Below, piece by piece: positions 8,739 to 16,903 of a stretch of 48,212 nucleotides of DNA. The translations under genes were made by a program, and so were the position numbers. Source of the stretch: Aporhodopirellula aestuarii (GTDB lineage: Bacteria > Planctomycetota > Planctomycetia > Pirellulales > Pirellulaceae); assembly GCF_023701485.1 (NCBI RefSeq), contig NZ_JAMQBK010000027.1, positions 1 to 48,212 on the forward strand, read 5' to 3'. Numbering within the stretch: the first letter of the stretch is position 1; each line of letters begins with the position of its first letter. Below the pieces are notes generated by a model that was not told where the DNA came from, searched no databases, and worked only from the letters and a program-made list of their open reading frames with translations.

Positions 8739-9701
8739 ATGCGTGTACTTTCTGGCATCCAACCGACCGGCCGACCTCACTGGGGAAATTACTTCGGTGC
8801 CATCCGCCAATACATCGATTTGCAGGAAGACAACGACGGTTTTTATTTCATCGCTGACCTACACGCGTTGACCACCGTTCGTGAACCGGCCCAACTTCGC
8901 GAAAACGTTCTCAACGCGGCCCTCGATCTGCTCGCCCTCGGCCTCGACCCAGCCAAGGCGACCCTGTTTGTCCAATCTCAGATTCCGGAGGTCTCGGAAC
9001 TTTGCTGGCTGCTGATGACAGGCACGCCGATGGGTCTGCTCGAACGCTGCCACGCCTACAAAGACAAAAAGGAAAAAGGGCTCGCTGCCGACGCGGGCCT
9101 GTTCACCTACCCGGTCCTGATGGCCGCCGACATCCTCGCTTATGATTCGGAAATCGTCCCCGTTGGCGCTGACCAAATCCAACACATCGAGGTCTGTCGT
9201 GACCTCGCCGGCTCGTTCCACCACACGTTCGGCGAAACGTTCGTGATGCCCAAAGCCAAAACACTCGATGTCGGAGCGAAAGTTCCCGGCACCGACGGGC
9301 AAAAGATGAGCAAGAGCTACAACAACACGCTGCCTCTGTTCGGTGACGTCAAAAAAATCCGTAAACAGATCATGCGGATCGTCACCGACAGCCGTGCGAT
9401 GGAAGACCCGAAGGAACCCGAGGGCGACCACCTGTTCGAACTCTACCAACTGTTCGCGGGCCCCGAGGAAGTCTCCGCGATGGCGGAAAAATACTGCGCC
9501 GGCGGATTCGGATACGGCGAGATCAAAAAGGCCGTCGCCGAAGTCAGCGAGGCCCATTTCGAACCGGCTCGACAGCGTCGCGATGAACTTGAAAAAGACA
9601 TCGACACGGTGAACGACATCTTAAACGCGGGTGCGGCAAGAGCCCGTGAAGTCGCGGCCTCGGTACTCGAAAGAGCACGTTCGGCGTGCGGGATACGATA
9701 A
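8739..9701 (+). CDS. Tryptophanyl-tRNA synthetase
   Basis: A 320-residue class Ic synthetase that charges tRNA-Trp in the cytoplasm. The N-terminus [16 protein letters not shown] contains the HIGH-type ATP site. [11 protein letters not shown] contains the KMSKS loop. Further family features include ADILAYD and [12 protein letters not shown], which recognise tryptophan and align the adenylate. Length and order are typical of bacterial TrpS and the gene appears intact. The acpS-like gene follows after 4 bp, so the two are probably co-transcribed. The ATG at 8739 sits directly before the first core motif. Confidence 0.97.
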   Translation: MRVLSGIQPTGRPHWGNYFGAIRQYIDLQEDNDGFYFIADLHALTTVREPAQLRENVLNAALDLLALGLDPAKATLFVQSQIPEVSELCWLLMTGTPMGLLERCHAYKDKKEKGLAADAGLFTYPVLMAADILAYDSEIVPVGADQIQHIEVCRDLAGSFHHTFGETFVMPKAKTLDVGAKVPGTDGQKMSKSYNNTLPLFGDVKKIRKQIMRIVTDSRAMEDPKEPEGDHLFELYQLFAGPEEVSAMAEKYCAGGFGYGEIKKAVAEVSEAHFEPARQRRDELEKDIDTVNDILNAGAARAREVAASVLERARSACGIR

Positions 9702-9705
9702 GGCC

Positions 9706-10119
9706 ATGGCAATCGTTGCGGTCGGAACGGAGATTGTACAGTGTGCTCGGATTTCACAAATGATCCAACAGCACGGCGAGCAGTTTCTCGAACGCGTCTT
9801 CACACCGGCCGAAATCGATCACTGCGCCCAATTGCCTGACGCGACGAGCCACTTCTCGCGGCGTTGGGCAGCCAAACAAGCCGTCTACAAAGCACTGCAC
9901 TGTCATCGCAAAGGCGTCCGCTGGACCGAGATCGAGATCCAGACGCGCCCCAACAGCGGTCCTGTGGTCTCGCTCTCAGGCAGCGCCCACGAACGAGCCC
10001 TCGATGCCGGCGTCGACACCATCCACCTCAGCCTTGGCGGCTGTCGAACGCAAGCGATCGCGTACGTGATCCTGTGGCAAGACGATTGCTTCAACGACGG
10101 CCCCACGGACCTCGGCTGA
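9706..10119 (+). CDS. Holo-ACP synthase-like phosphopantetheinyl transferase
   Basis: A 137-residue AcpS-fold protein. The family moves phosphopantetheine from CoA to the carrier-protein serine. MAIVAVGTEIVQCARI matches the first core motif, FLERVFTPAEI the second, and FSRRWAAKQAVYKAL the third. Two positions differ from the textbook enzyme. The Mg-binding Asp at position 9 is Glu, and the Glu of the KEA motif at position 58 is Gln; both codons are unambiguous. The first may be tolerated, but the second removes an acidic metal ligand. The ATG at 9706 is 4 bp after trpS. The fold is confident; activity is uncertain. Confidence 0.82.
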   Translation: MAIVAVGTEIVQCARISQMIQQHGEQFLERVFTPAEIDHCAQLPDATSHFSRRWAAKQAVYKALHCHRKGVRWTEIEIQTRPNSGPVVSLSGSAHERALDAGVDTIHLSLGGCRTQAIAYVILWQDDCFNDGPTDLG

Positions 10120-10171
10120 GCCGGTACCATTCGCTGCACCGAATAACGAAGAGGCAGCGAAGCAGTTCGTG

Positions 10172-10501
10172 CTATTCTTCGGGCGCGTTTCGACGAAACA
10201 CCGCAACGATATCCTCGACGGGAACGACAAACAGCTGATTGTCGTGCTCCAGATCGACCGGAATCGCATTCTTGGGATGAAAGAGAATCTTGTCGTACTG
10301 ACGCAGCGGTAGCTCCTCGTCGTTTTCGACCGCCGCACTGATCGTGACGATCCGTCCGGTAATCGTCGGAATCTCGGCCGCGTCGGGCAACGCGATCCCG
10401 CCACGGGTTTCGCGTTTGGGTTCGTCCTTGCGGACGAGCACCCGGTCTCCGATCGGTTCCACGTACTCGAACGTGGACGAGGCTACTTTTTTCTTTGCCA
10501 T
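10172..10501 (-). CDS. GroES-family co-chaperonin (lone copy)
   Basis: A 109-residue Cpn10-fold protein, the expected lid of the GroEL folding chamber. EPIGDRVLVRKDEPKRETRGGIALP matches the GroES N-terminal strand and the mobile loop that docks on GroEL. The second half (GRIVTI, DKILFHPKNAIPV, LFVVPVEDIVAVF) completes the beta-barrel. No groEL gene is adjacent. The gene instead follows a membrane PIN/TRAM gene by 4 bp and is probably co-transcribed with it. The mobile loop is shorter and less standard than in classical GroES, so this may be a divergent paralog. Confidence 0.85.
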   Translation of the reverse strand: MAKKKVASSTFEYVEPIGDRVLVRKDEPKRETRGGIALPDAAEIPTITGRIVTISAAVENDEELPLRQYDKILFHPKNAIPVDLEHDNQLFVVPVEDIVAVFRRNAPEE

Positions 10502-10505
10502 AGAA

Positions 10506-11513
10506 TCAGTGGGAGTCGACTTTGGTGAAAATCATCTTACCGGCGTTGGTCTGCAGAGTGCTCGTCACACGAACATCAAGCTCCTGGCCGATCCGATTAC
10601 GGCCACCCTCCACTACGACCATCGTACCATCGTCGAGATAACCGATGCCTTGCTCGGGGCCTTCGCCCGGCTTAATGACCCGCAAGCGGAACGTTTCGTC
10701 AGGCAAGAAGACCGGACGCAACGCATTGCTAATCTCATTGAGATTGATAACCGGAACGCCTTGCACTTTCGCGACTTTGTTTAAATTGAAATCGCCCGTC
10801 ACGACTTTGCCTTCGAGATGCTTAGCAAGCAACACGAGTTTCAAGTCAACGGTTTGGCCTGCGAGTTCAGGAAGCTCACGATCAAAGATTTGCAGATCAA
10901 CGTTCTCATCGGCACGCAAACGATTGAGCACATCGAGCCCGCGACGACCGCGGGTGCGACGCAGTTTGTCGCTGCTGTCGGCGATCGCTTGCAATTCACT
11001 GAGGGCAAATCGAGGCATGATCAATTGGTTGTCAAAAACGCCCGTGGCCACGAGGTCAGCGATCCGACCATCGATGACGACGCTGGTATCCAAGATCAAC
11101 GGTTTGAACCCTTTCACCTCACGCACGAATTCGACGTAAGGGATCAAGAACCGGAAGTCGTCCTTCGTCTGCAACAATACCGATGTACACAGATAGCACA
11201 AACAAATCCCCAACACCAACCGCACATGATTGGCGCTGCTGAATTGATCGAGGAATGGTGCCGCCGCGATTGTCAGGATGTATGTCAACAAAACACCCAC
11301 CAACACCCCGAAATAAACCGACGTGATCGTGTCGATGCGTTTACGAGGCAAGTAAATGTCAAAAATCACCATCCCCACGGCCAAGCCCATGATGATGACG
11401 AAGTTCACCCACGGCAAATACGACGGTCCGGCGCTAGGCAACGAAGTGTTGATGATTGCGGAGACGCCACCGGCACACAGCAAAAAGAAGAGTCGTAGAA
11501 CGATCAGAGCCAT
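10506..11513 (-). CDS. Membrane-anchored PIN/TRAM-domain protein (YacL-like)
   Basis: A 335-residue protein with about four transmembrane helices in the first 115 residues, then a cytoplasmic PIN nuclease domain and a C-terminal TRAM domain. PIN acidic residues are visible in LILDTSVVIDGRIADL, in the Glu of FALSELQ, in RGLDVLNRL and in TGDFNLNKVA. The TRAM part (near residues 275-335) would bind RNA. The architecture matches the YacL/PilT-N family of putative membrane-tethered ribonucleases; the target is unknown. The stop lies 4 bp before the GroES start, which suggests an operon. Confidence 0.9.
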   Translation of the reverse strand: MALIVLRLFFLLCAGGVSAIINTSLPSAGPSYLPWVNFVIIMGLAVGMVIFDIYLPRKRIDTITSVYFGVLVGVLLTYILTIAAAPFLDQFSSANHVRLVLGICLCYLCTSVLLQTKDDFRFLIPYVEFVREVKGFKPLILDTSVVIDGRIADLVATGVFDNQLIMPRFALSELQAIADSSDKLRRTRGRRGLDVLNRLRADENVDLQIFDRELPELAGQTVDLKLVLLAKHLEGKVVTGDFNLNKVAKVQGVPVINLNEISNALRPVFLPDETFRLRVIKPGEGPEQGIGYLDDGTMVVVEGGRNRIGQELDVRVTSTLQTNAGKMIFTKVDSH

Positions 11514-11756
11514 ATGTATCTGCAGCCCGCGCTCAAAACGCGGACCGACCTGAAGCAGGGGTATGAAGGGGAAAGCGGATGAATCGCACAGTGTAAATGC
11601 TCAATTCGAATCGCCCAGGGGTTGCCCCCTGTGAACGAGCCGATTCCGCAAACGCTGGTTCGGTTTGTAGTGGAGACGAGTGGAACACCGCCAGTGTTTT
11701 CATGCATTTGCAATTAAGCAGGAAAATCTCCGCAGAATCGTCACCTACTCCCAACT

Positions 11757-12917
11757 CTACCAATCGGCCAATGGCCCCGCCGTCGAGTGCTCGAGACTCG
11801 CATACTGCTGGTCACAAAACTGATCCGTCATTCCGGCGATGTACTCGCCAATAACGCGAGCCAGCGGCAGGGATTCTGCCCGACGCCGGAATCGCAACGG
11901 CAGCCGACTCGGGCTCTGGGAGAGAACATCGAACAACACCCGTACCCGGTTAGCCGCGGATTCCCGCACTGGAATCAATCGCGGGTGTCGATAAACGGCA
12001 TTGAAGAGAAAACGCTCTAATTCGCTGCGTTCGGCCGCTAACGTTGCACTGTGCCCCACCCGGATCCCGGCATCGCGAACCTCCTCCGCAGACAATCCCT
12101 GCGCCGTCTGCAGCAGCTCCACCGAGACCTGCAACAGATCGCTCACTTGCAGATCGATCAGTTCATGGACGAGCAACTGCCGCAACGAGCCGATCGGCAA
12201 ATTACCAGCCTTCTCGCGAACGCGTTGCATCGCCCGGCGAATAATCGCAAGCTCCGAGAGACTGTCGATCGACAACAGTCCCATCTGCAACGCGTCATCG
12301 ATATCGTGCGCGTCGTAAGCGATCGAATCCGCCGCGTCGACGATCTGCACCTCGAGCAACGGAGGTCGCCCGACGGCCGCTTCGCTTTTGTGAGCCCGGG
12401 TGTCCTGACCGGCCAAGGTTTCCGCCGACAAATTCAAACCGGCAAATGCGTGATAACGCTGCTCAAGTTCCTCGACGATCGTTAAAGCAAACTGATTATG
12501 TGAAAACCCGCCGACGCAGTGCATGCATTCGCTCAACACGTCTTCACCACAATGGCCATACGGTGGATGACCGATGTCATGCATCAGCGCGAGAGCTTCG
12601 GTCAAATCTTCGTTAAGCCGCAGAACGCGAGCCAACGTCCGTGCCACCGAGGCGACCTCAAACGTGTGCGTCAATCGCGTCCGGTGATAGGTCCCCATTT
12701 CTCCGGTGAAGACCTGCATCTTCCCCGACAAACGGCGAAACGCGCTGCTGTGCAAAATTCGATCGCGGTCGCGACCGTATGGCCCGCGGTAGGCGTGTGG
12801 CGGTTCGTGCTCGACCCGACCAGCCGAATCACGGCTGTGCATGGCGTAGGACGCGAGCAGCAGATGCTCGCGATCGGCGTATCTCCGCAGATCGATCAGA
12901 GGGCCGCCGGTGGACAT
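11757..12917 (-). CDS. dGTPase-like HD-domain triphosphohydrolase
   Basis: A 386-residue cytoplasmic HD hydrolase of the deoxyguanosinetriphosphate triphosphohydrolase family. It is expected to cleave dNTPs to deoxynucleoside and triphosphate. The metal site is seen in RTRLTHTFEVASVAR, ALMHDIGHPPYGHCGE and the later Asp in VDAADSIAYDAHDIDDAL. FRRLSGKMQVF near the N-terminus is also typical. An in-frame TTG lies 12 codons upstream, but the ATG at 12917 is preferred. It faces a glycosyltransferase gene across a 329-bp divergent region. Substrate preference among dNTPs cannot be judged. Confidence 0.92.
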   Translation of the reverse strand: MSTGGPLIDLRRYADREHLLLASYAMHSRDSAGRVEHEPPHAYRGPYGRDRDRILHSSAFRRLSGKMQVFTGEMGTYHRTRLTHTFEVASVARTLARVLRLNEDLTEALALMHDIGHPPYGHCGEDVLSECMHCVGGFSHNQFALTIVEELEQRYHAFAGLNLSAETLAGQDTRAHKSEAAVGRPPLLEVQIVDAADSIAYDAHDIDDALQMGLLSIDSLSELAIIRRAMQRVREKAGNLPIGSLRQLLVHELIDLQVSDLLQVSVELLQTAQGLSAEEVRDAGIRVGHSATLAAERSELERFLFNAVYRHPRLIPVRESAANRVRVLFDVLSQSPSRLPLRFRRRAESLPLARVIGEYIAGMTDQFCDQQYASLEHSTAGPLADW

Positions 12918-13246
12918 GGTGGATGCAGAATACTCGGCAACGATGGTAGACAACGGACCCGCAATTCGATGGAGGAAAACGAGAAGGACGGAGCCAGCAC
13001 CGCCCGTGACTTTCGATCAGCTTTTCCAAACCAGACCCCACGGGGCGCGGCAAGCACGAGAGAATCCACTCATTTTGGCTCTCTGGCGCGTCTCCAGAGT
13101 AGCTTTTTTCCGCAAGTAAGCCCAGAGCAAGTAATTACGGACGCTTCGGTTGTGATGGGTGGTAGGGTAAATAGAATGGTGACTATCGACTCGTTCGAAT
13201 CCTTCCCCACCCCAAACTGCCTGCACCTCGCGGGGGGCCACACCTT
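12918..13246. other. Divergent intergenic region between the dGTPase and GT2 genes
   Basis: This 329-bp stretch must hold promoters for both neighbours. One candidate for the plus-strand gene is at 13150-13177. I see no other structure. A GTTCGAATCC string near 13192 resembles a tRNA T-loop but has no pairing stem. Confidence 0.5.
13150..13177 (+). promoter_or_regulatory. Candidate sigma-70-type promoter for the GT2/oxidoreductase operon
   Basis: TTGTGA (13150-13155) and TAGAAT (13172-13177) are separated by 16 bp, matching 4 of 6 and 5 of 6 consensus bases. They lie about 70 bases before the ATG at 13247. This is a reasonable but unproven match. Confidence 0.35.
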
Positions 13247-14098
13247 ATGATCGACCCCAAGCGTGAGCTCCCTGCGATGCCCGACAACCCGACCAATCCG
13301 CTCTCCGCCTCGTCCTCTGCCCCTGCCACGACGCCTAACCCGCTGCGTTTTCGCCCGGCGAAAGTGATCTTGGCACTGCCAGCGTACAACGAACAAGAGG
13401 CTCTCCCCGAGTTGCTCGAACGCGTGGGTGAAGCCTTCGCCGACAGCGGCTTGCCGTACGAAGTCGTGATTGTTGACGACGGCAGCAAAGATGACACAGC
13501 GAAAATCGCGTTACAGATGTCACTCCAAATGCCCGTGCACCTCGTCAAACACGAAGTCAATCAGGGCCTCGGCGTGACCATCCGCGACGGCTTGAGGGAA
13601 GCCGTTGACCGCGCCGGTGAACGCGACATCATCATCACCATGGACGCCGACAACACGCATCCACCAGGCTTGATCAACCGCATGGTGCAATCTGTTCATG
13701 AAGGATGTGATTGCGTCATCGCGTCGCGTTTCCAAAACGGTGCCCGCGTCGTCGGTGTGCCGATCGAACGTCACTTCCTCAGCATCGGTGCCCGGCTCTT
13801 GTTCACGGTTCTATTCCCCACGCGTGGCGTGCGGGACTTCACCTCGGGTTATCGTGCCTACCGCGCGTCGGCAATTCGCGCCGGTTTTGCACGCTACGGC
13901 GACGACTTTGTTGGTGAAACCGGGTTCTCATGCATGGCCGACGTGCTGTTGAAACTTCGCAAGATGGGCTGCGTCTTCGGTGAAGTCCCGCTGCGTTTGC
14001 GATACGACCAAAAGGGTGGCGCTAGCAAGATGCAGGTTTTCCGTACGATCTGGCTCACACTGAAGATGCTCGGGCGTCACCGCGTTAAAGGGTCTTAG
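13247..14098 (+). CDS. Family 2 glycosyltransferase (dolichyl-phosphate mannose synthase-like)
   Basis: A 283-residue GT-A enzyme expected to move a sugar from a nucleotide donor to a polyprenyl phosphate or similar lipid. The fold is marked by LALPAYNEQEALPELL, VVDDGSKDDT and the metal-binding TMDADNTH. The TSGYRAYRASAIR and GETGFSCMADVLLKL segments are typical of the DPM1-like branch. A Pro/Ser/Ala-rich N-terminal tail of about 35 residues precedes the domain. There are no long membrane helices at the C-terminus. The FAD-dependent oxidoreductase gene follows after 4 bp, which suggests one operon and a joint pathway. Donor and acceptor are unknown. Confidence 0.9.
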   Translation: MIDPKRELPAMPDNPTNPLSASSSAPATTPNPLRFRPAKVILALPAYNEQEALPELLERVGEAFADSGLPYEVVIVDDGSKDDTAKIALQMSLQMPVHLVKHEVNQGLGVTIRDGLREAVDRAGERDIIITMDADNTHPPGLINRMVQSVHEGCDCVIASRFQNGARVVGVPIERHFLSIGARLLFTVLFPTRGVRDFTSGYRAYRASAIRAGFARYGDDFVGETGFSCMADVLLKLRKMGCVFGEVPLRLRYDQKGGASKMQVFRTIWLTLKMLGRHRVKGS

Positions 14099-14102
14099 TC
14101 GG

Positions 14103-15542
14103 ATGCCATCTCACTCGCCGTCACCCGACGGCAACCCAAACACATTATCCACGCCCGCGAGTCGATGGCTCATCGTGGGTGGTGGTGTGATGGGGCTACA
14201 GGTCGCCACGGATCTGCGTGACCGCGGACAACACGTCACCATCGCCGAAGCCGCGCCAACGATGGGCGGTCTCACCAGCGCCTGGAACCTCGGCGACGTG
14301 ATCTGGGATCGCTTCTATCATGTGACCCTGATGAGCGACACCAAAATCCGTGACGTCTTGACCCGACTGGGGCTCGAGTCGCAGATGAAATGGGTTGAAA
14401 CCAAAACAGGCTTCTACGCCGGTGGACGGTTGCTCTCGATGAGCAACACGGCCGAGTTTCTCAAATTTCCGCCGCTCTCGTTGATCGAAAAATTGCGACT
14501 CGGTGGCACGATCTTCTACGCCTCGAAAATCCGCAACTGGCGGCGACTCGAAAAACTCAGCGTTGAGAAATGGCTGCGACGTTGGTCCGGCCGAGGCGTC
14601 TTCGAGAAAATCTGGCAACCACTCCTGCAAGCAAAATTAGGCGAAGCCTACAAACAAACCTCGGCCGCATTCATTTGGGCGCACACCGCACGAATGTACA
14701 AAGCCCGTCGGAGCGGAATGAAAACCGAAATGTTCGGCTATGTCCCCGGCGGATACGCGCAAATCCTTGAAAGCTGGGTCGGTTGGCTGGCCGGACGCGA
14801 TGTGACCATGAAAACGTCCTCTCCGGTGAAGAGCGTCGCACCTCTCGAGTCGGGTGAATTGCAGGTCGAGTTTGCTGACGGAAGCCGCGAAGTCTACGAC
14901 AACGTCGTTTCGACCATCGCCTCGCCGTTCATCGCCCAGTCGTGCCCCGCACTCAGTGAACAAGAAAAGCAGCAACATCGAAACATCCGCTATCTCGGCG
15001 TCGTCTGCGCTTCGATGTTGATGGACAAACCGATCAGCGAGTACTACGTCACGAACATCACCGACACCTGGGTACCGCTGACCGCCGTGATCGAAATGTC
15101 GACGATCGTCGACCCCGAGTCACAACTCGGCGGCAAACATTTGGTCTATCTTCCCAAGTATTTGCCGGACGATCACGAAGGCCTCAACGAGTCCGACGAA
15201 GACTACCGCGAGAAGTGCCTGTCGACACTGGAGAAGATGTACGACCATTTCTCTCGCGACCAAGTCGTCGAATTCAAGATAGCCAGAGCAAAATACGTCG
15301 CTGCTCTTGCGACGGTGGACTACAGCACACGATTGCCACCGATTGTGACCAGCGTCCCAGGTTTCTACGCGTTGAACTCCGCCCATATTGTCAAAGGCAA
15401 TCTCAACGTCAACGAAACCATCACGCTCGGCGAAGAAAAACTCGCTGAAGACGTCTGGCCCGATTACGAGCAACGAGTGGCATCCGGTCGAGTCGCGACG
15501 AAATCCTCACCGTGTGACCAAGAACTCGTCTCGTCGGTCTAA
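14103..15542 (+). CDS. FAD/NAD(P)-dependent oxidoreductase (protoporphyrinogen oxidase/UGM-like fold)
   Basis: A 479-residue flavoprotein of the amine-oxidase-like superfamily. The dinucleotide fold is seen in WLIVGGGVMGLQVA near residues 22-35 and the nearby MGGLTSAW. The C-terminal region ending in ALNSAHIVKGNLNVNETI resembles the second FAD-binding segment of this group. No signal peptide is present, so it acts in the cytoplasm. Such proteins next to a polyprenyl-type glycosyltransferase often modify sugars or lipids, but the reaction cannot be named. It is 4 bp downstream of the GT2 gene. The family is confident; the substrate is unknown. Confidence 0.85.
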   Translation: MPSHSPSPDGNPNTLSTPASRWLIVGGGVMGLQVATDLRDRGQHVTIAEAAPTMGGLTSAWNLGDVIWDRFYHVTLMSDTKIRDVLTRLGLESQMKWVETKTGFYAGGRLLSMSNTAEFLKFPPLSLIEKLRLGGTIFYASKIRNWRRLEKLSVEKWLRRWSGRGVFEKIWQPLLQAKLGEAYKQTSAAFIWAHTARMYKARRSGMKTEMFGYVPGGYAQILESWVGWLAGRDVTMKTSSPVKSVAPLESGELQVEFADGSREVYDNVVSTIASPFIAQSCPALSEQEKQQHRNIRYLGVVCASMLMDKPISEYYVTNITDTWVPLTAVIEMSTIVDPESQLGGKHLVYLPKYLPDDHEGLNESDEDYREKCLSTLEKMYDHFSRDQVVEFKIARAKYVAALATVDYSTRLPPIVTSVPGFYALNSAHIVKGNLNVNETITLGEEKLAEDVWPDYEQRVASGRVATKSSPCDQELVSSV

Positions 15543-15844
15543 CCCCCGTCGGGCCAGAGTCCTAAGCCTCGCGCGCGATCGGCGATTCGCTATCGCCACG
15601 GCTGGTCACAAACGCAACTGTAAAATGCGTGCGTAAAAGCCCAGCCGAGGCAACCGGCGACACAGCAAAGTTGGCTTCATTCGCCCGCAACCTCGTCAGT
15701 GAAAGACGTAGGTAAATCGTTTCTCGATCAACACACATCCACTCCATCTCAAGCTGCTATCTTAAGAAGTTCACCGCGAGCCTCCTTCACGAACACGTCG
15801 CGAGGCTACTGACACGCAACCAATGAACAGCAACAAGTGGCAAC
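15543..15844. other. 302-bp intergenic region upstream of the SGNH gene
   Basis: No gene, hairpin or promoter stands out. It separates the GT2/oxidoreductase operon from the SGNH-fold gene, so the latter may have its own promoter. Confidence 0.4.
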
Positions 15845-16807
15845 GTGAACGCTTCCCAACCCAAAAGTCGCCGCTGGATTCTCTTGCTCGGCGCAATCGT
15901 CTTGTTGTTGGTCCCCGCGTACATCCAATTCTTTCTCCGTCGGCCGATCGGTGAAGGCCCCGCCGGACCTGCCGTTGAAAGTTCCGCGTTCAACGAAACG
16001 TGGACGGATCGAGAGATCATGTTGCTCGGACTCGGCGACAGTGTCACGCGAGGACTCGGCGCGGCATCCAAAAGCCACTCGTATTTCGAGCGATTGAAAA
16101 ACAATCCTGGTGACGAGTTCGAAGACATGCAGGGCAAATGTCTCAGTGCGGTTCTGCCCAATCTCACGTCAGAAAACTTTGCCGTTTCCGGCTCAACCTC
16201 GATCGATCACCTCAACACGCTCGAAGCTCAAGTACCGACGTATCCTGACGACGTATTCGGATTGGTTGTCATGACCACGGGCGGCAACGACCTGATCCAC
16301 TCCTACGGACGACGTCCGCCCGAGGAGGGTGCGATGTACGGCGCGACCCTCGAGCAAGCAGAACCCTGGATCGCGAATTTCGAAACTCGGCTTGAGACGA
16401 TCCTTCATGGCATCGAAGCAAGGTTCCCTGGAGGCTGCGTGATCTACCTCGGTGATATCTACGACCCCACCGACAGCGTCGGCGACGCACCGAGTATTTT
16501 CTTGCCGGACTGGCCCGACGGATTGGTGATTCACGCAAAGTACAATGAAACCATTCGCCGGGTCGCATCTCGTCGAGAAAACGTGCACGTCGTCGACCTC
16601 TATCAAACCTTCCTCGGCCACGGTTCGCACTGCCGACAATTCTGGCGAAGCACCTACGACCCGGCCGACCCACACTACTGGTTTTACGACAACATCGAAG
16701 ACCCCAACGACCGTGGATACGACGCCATTCGCCGAGTTTTTCTGAATCGGATCGTCGAAACACGAGCTCAACTTGCACCGCGGCAAATTGATCGCGACTC
16801 AGGCTAA
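15845..16807 (+). CDS. Membrane-anchored SGNH/GDSL-fold protein
   Basis: A 320-residue protein with one N-terminal transmembrane segment (about residues 10-30) followed by an SGNH domain outside the membrane. Block I is GLGDSVTRGLG with the nucleophile Ser, and block III is TTGGNDL with the Asn. The usual C-terminal DxxHPN reads NIEDPND, so the standard catalytic Asp and His are absent at that place. The start is a GTG at 15845, because no in-frame ATG precedes the hydrophobic segment. The family includes esterases and carbohydrate acetylesterases. Enzyme activity here is doubtful unless another His serves. Confidence 0.78.
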   Translation: MNASQPKSRRWILLLGAIVLLLVPAYIQFFLRRPIGEGPAGPAVESSAFNETWTDREIMLLGLGDSVTRGLGAASKSHSYFERLKNNPGDEFEDMQGKCLSAVLPNLTSENFAVSGSTSIDHLNTLEAQVPTYPDDVFGLVVMTTGGNDLIHSYGRRPPEEGAMYGATLEQAEPWIANFETRLETILHGIEARFPGGCVIYLGDIYDPTDSVGDAPSIFLPDWPDGLVIHAKYNETIRRVASRRENVHVVDLYQTFLGHGSHCRQFWRSTYDPADPHYWFYDNIEDPNDRGYDAIRRVFLNRIVETRAQLAPRQIDRDSG

Positions 16808-16903
16808 CACCTCTGATTTTGGTACGCTGTAATCACTGTCGGCCTGCGCCCGATCGACTGCTGTCCTTTTCGCTGTATCGTCTCCTCCAATTGAAATAAT
16901 CTG

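Noticed and set aside
13185-13205. GTTCGAATCC resembling a tRNA T-loop
   Set aside because: The flanking bases do not form a T-stem, and no acceptor or anticodon arm could be found.
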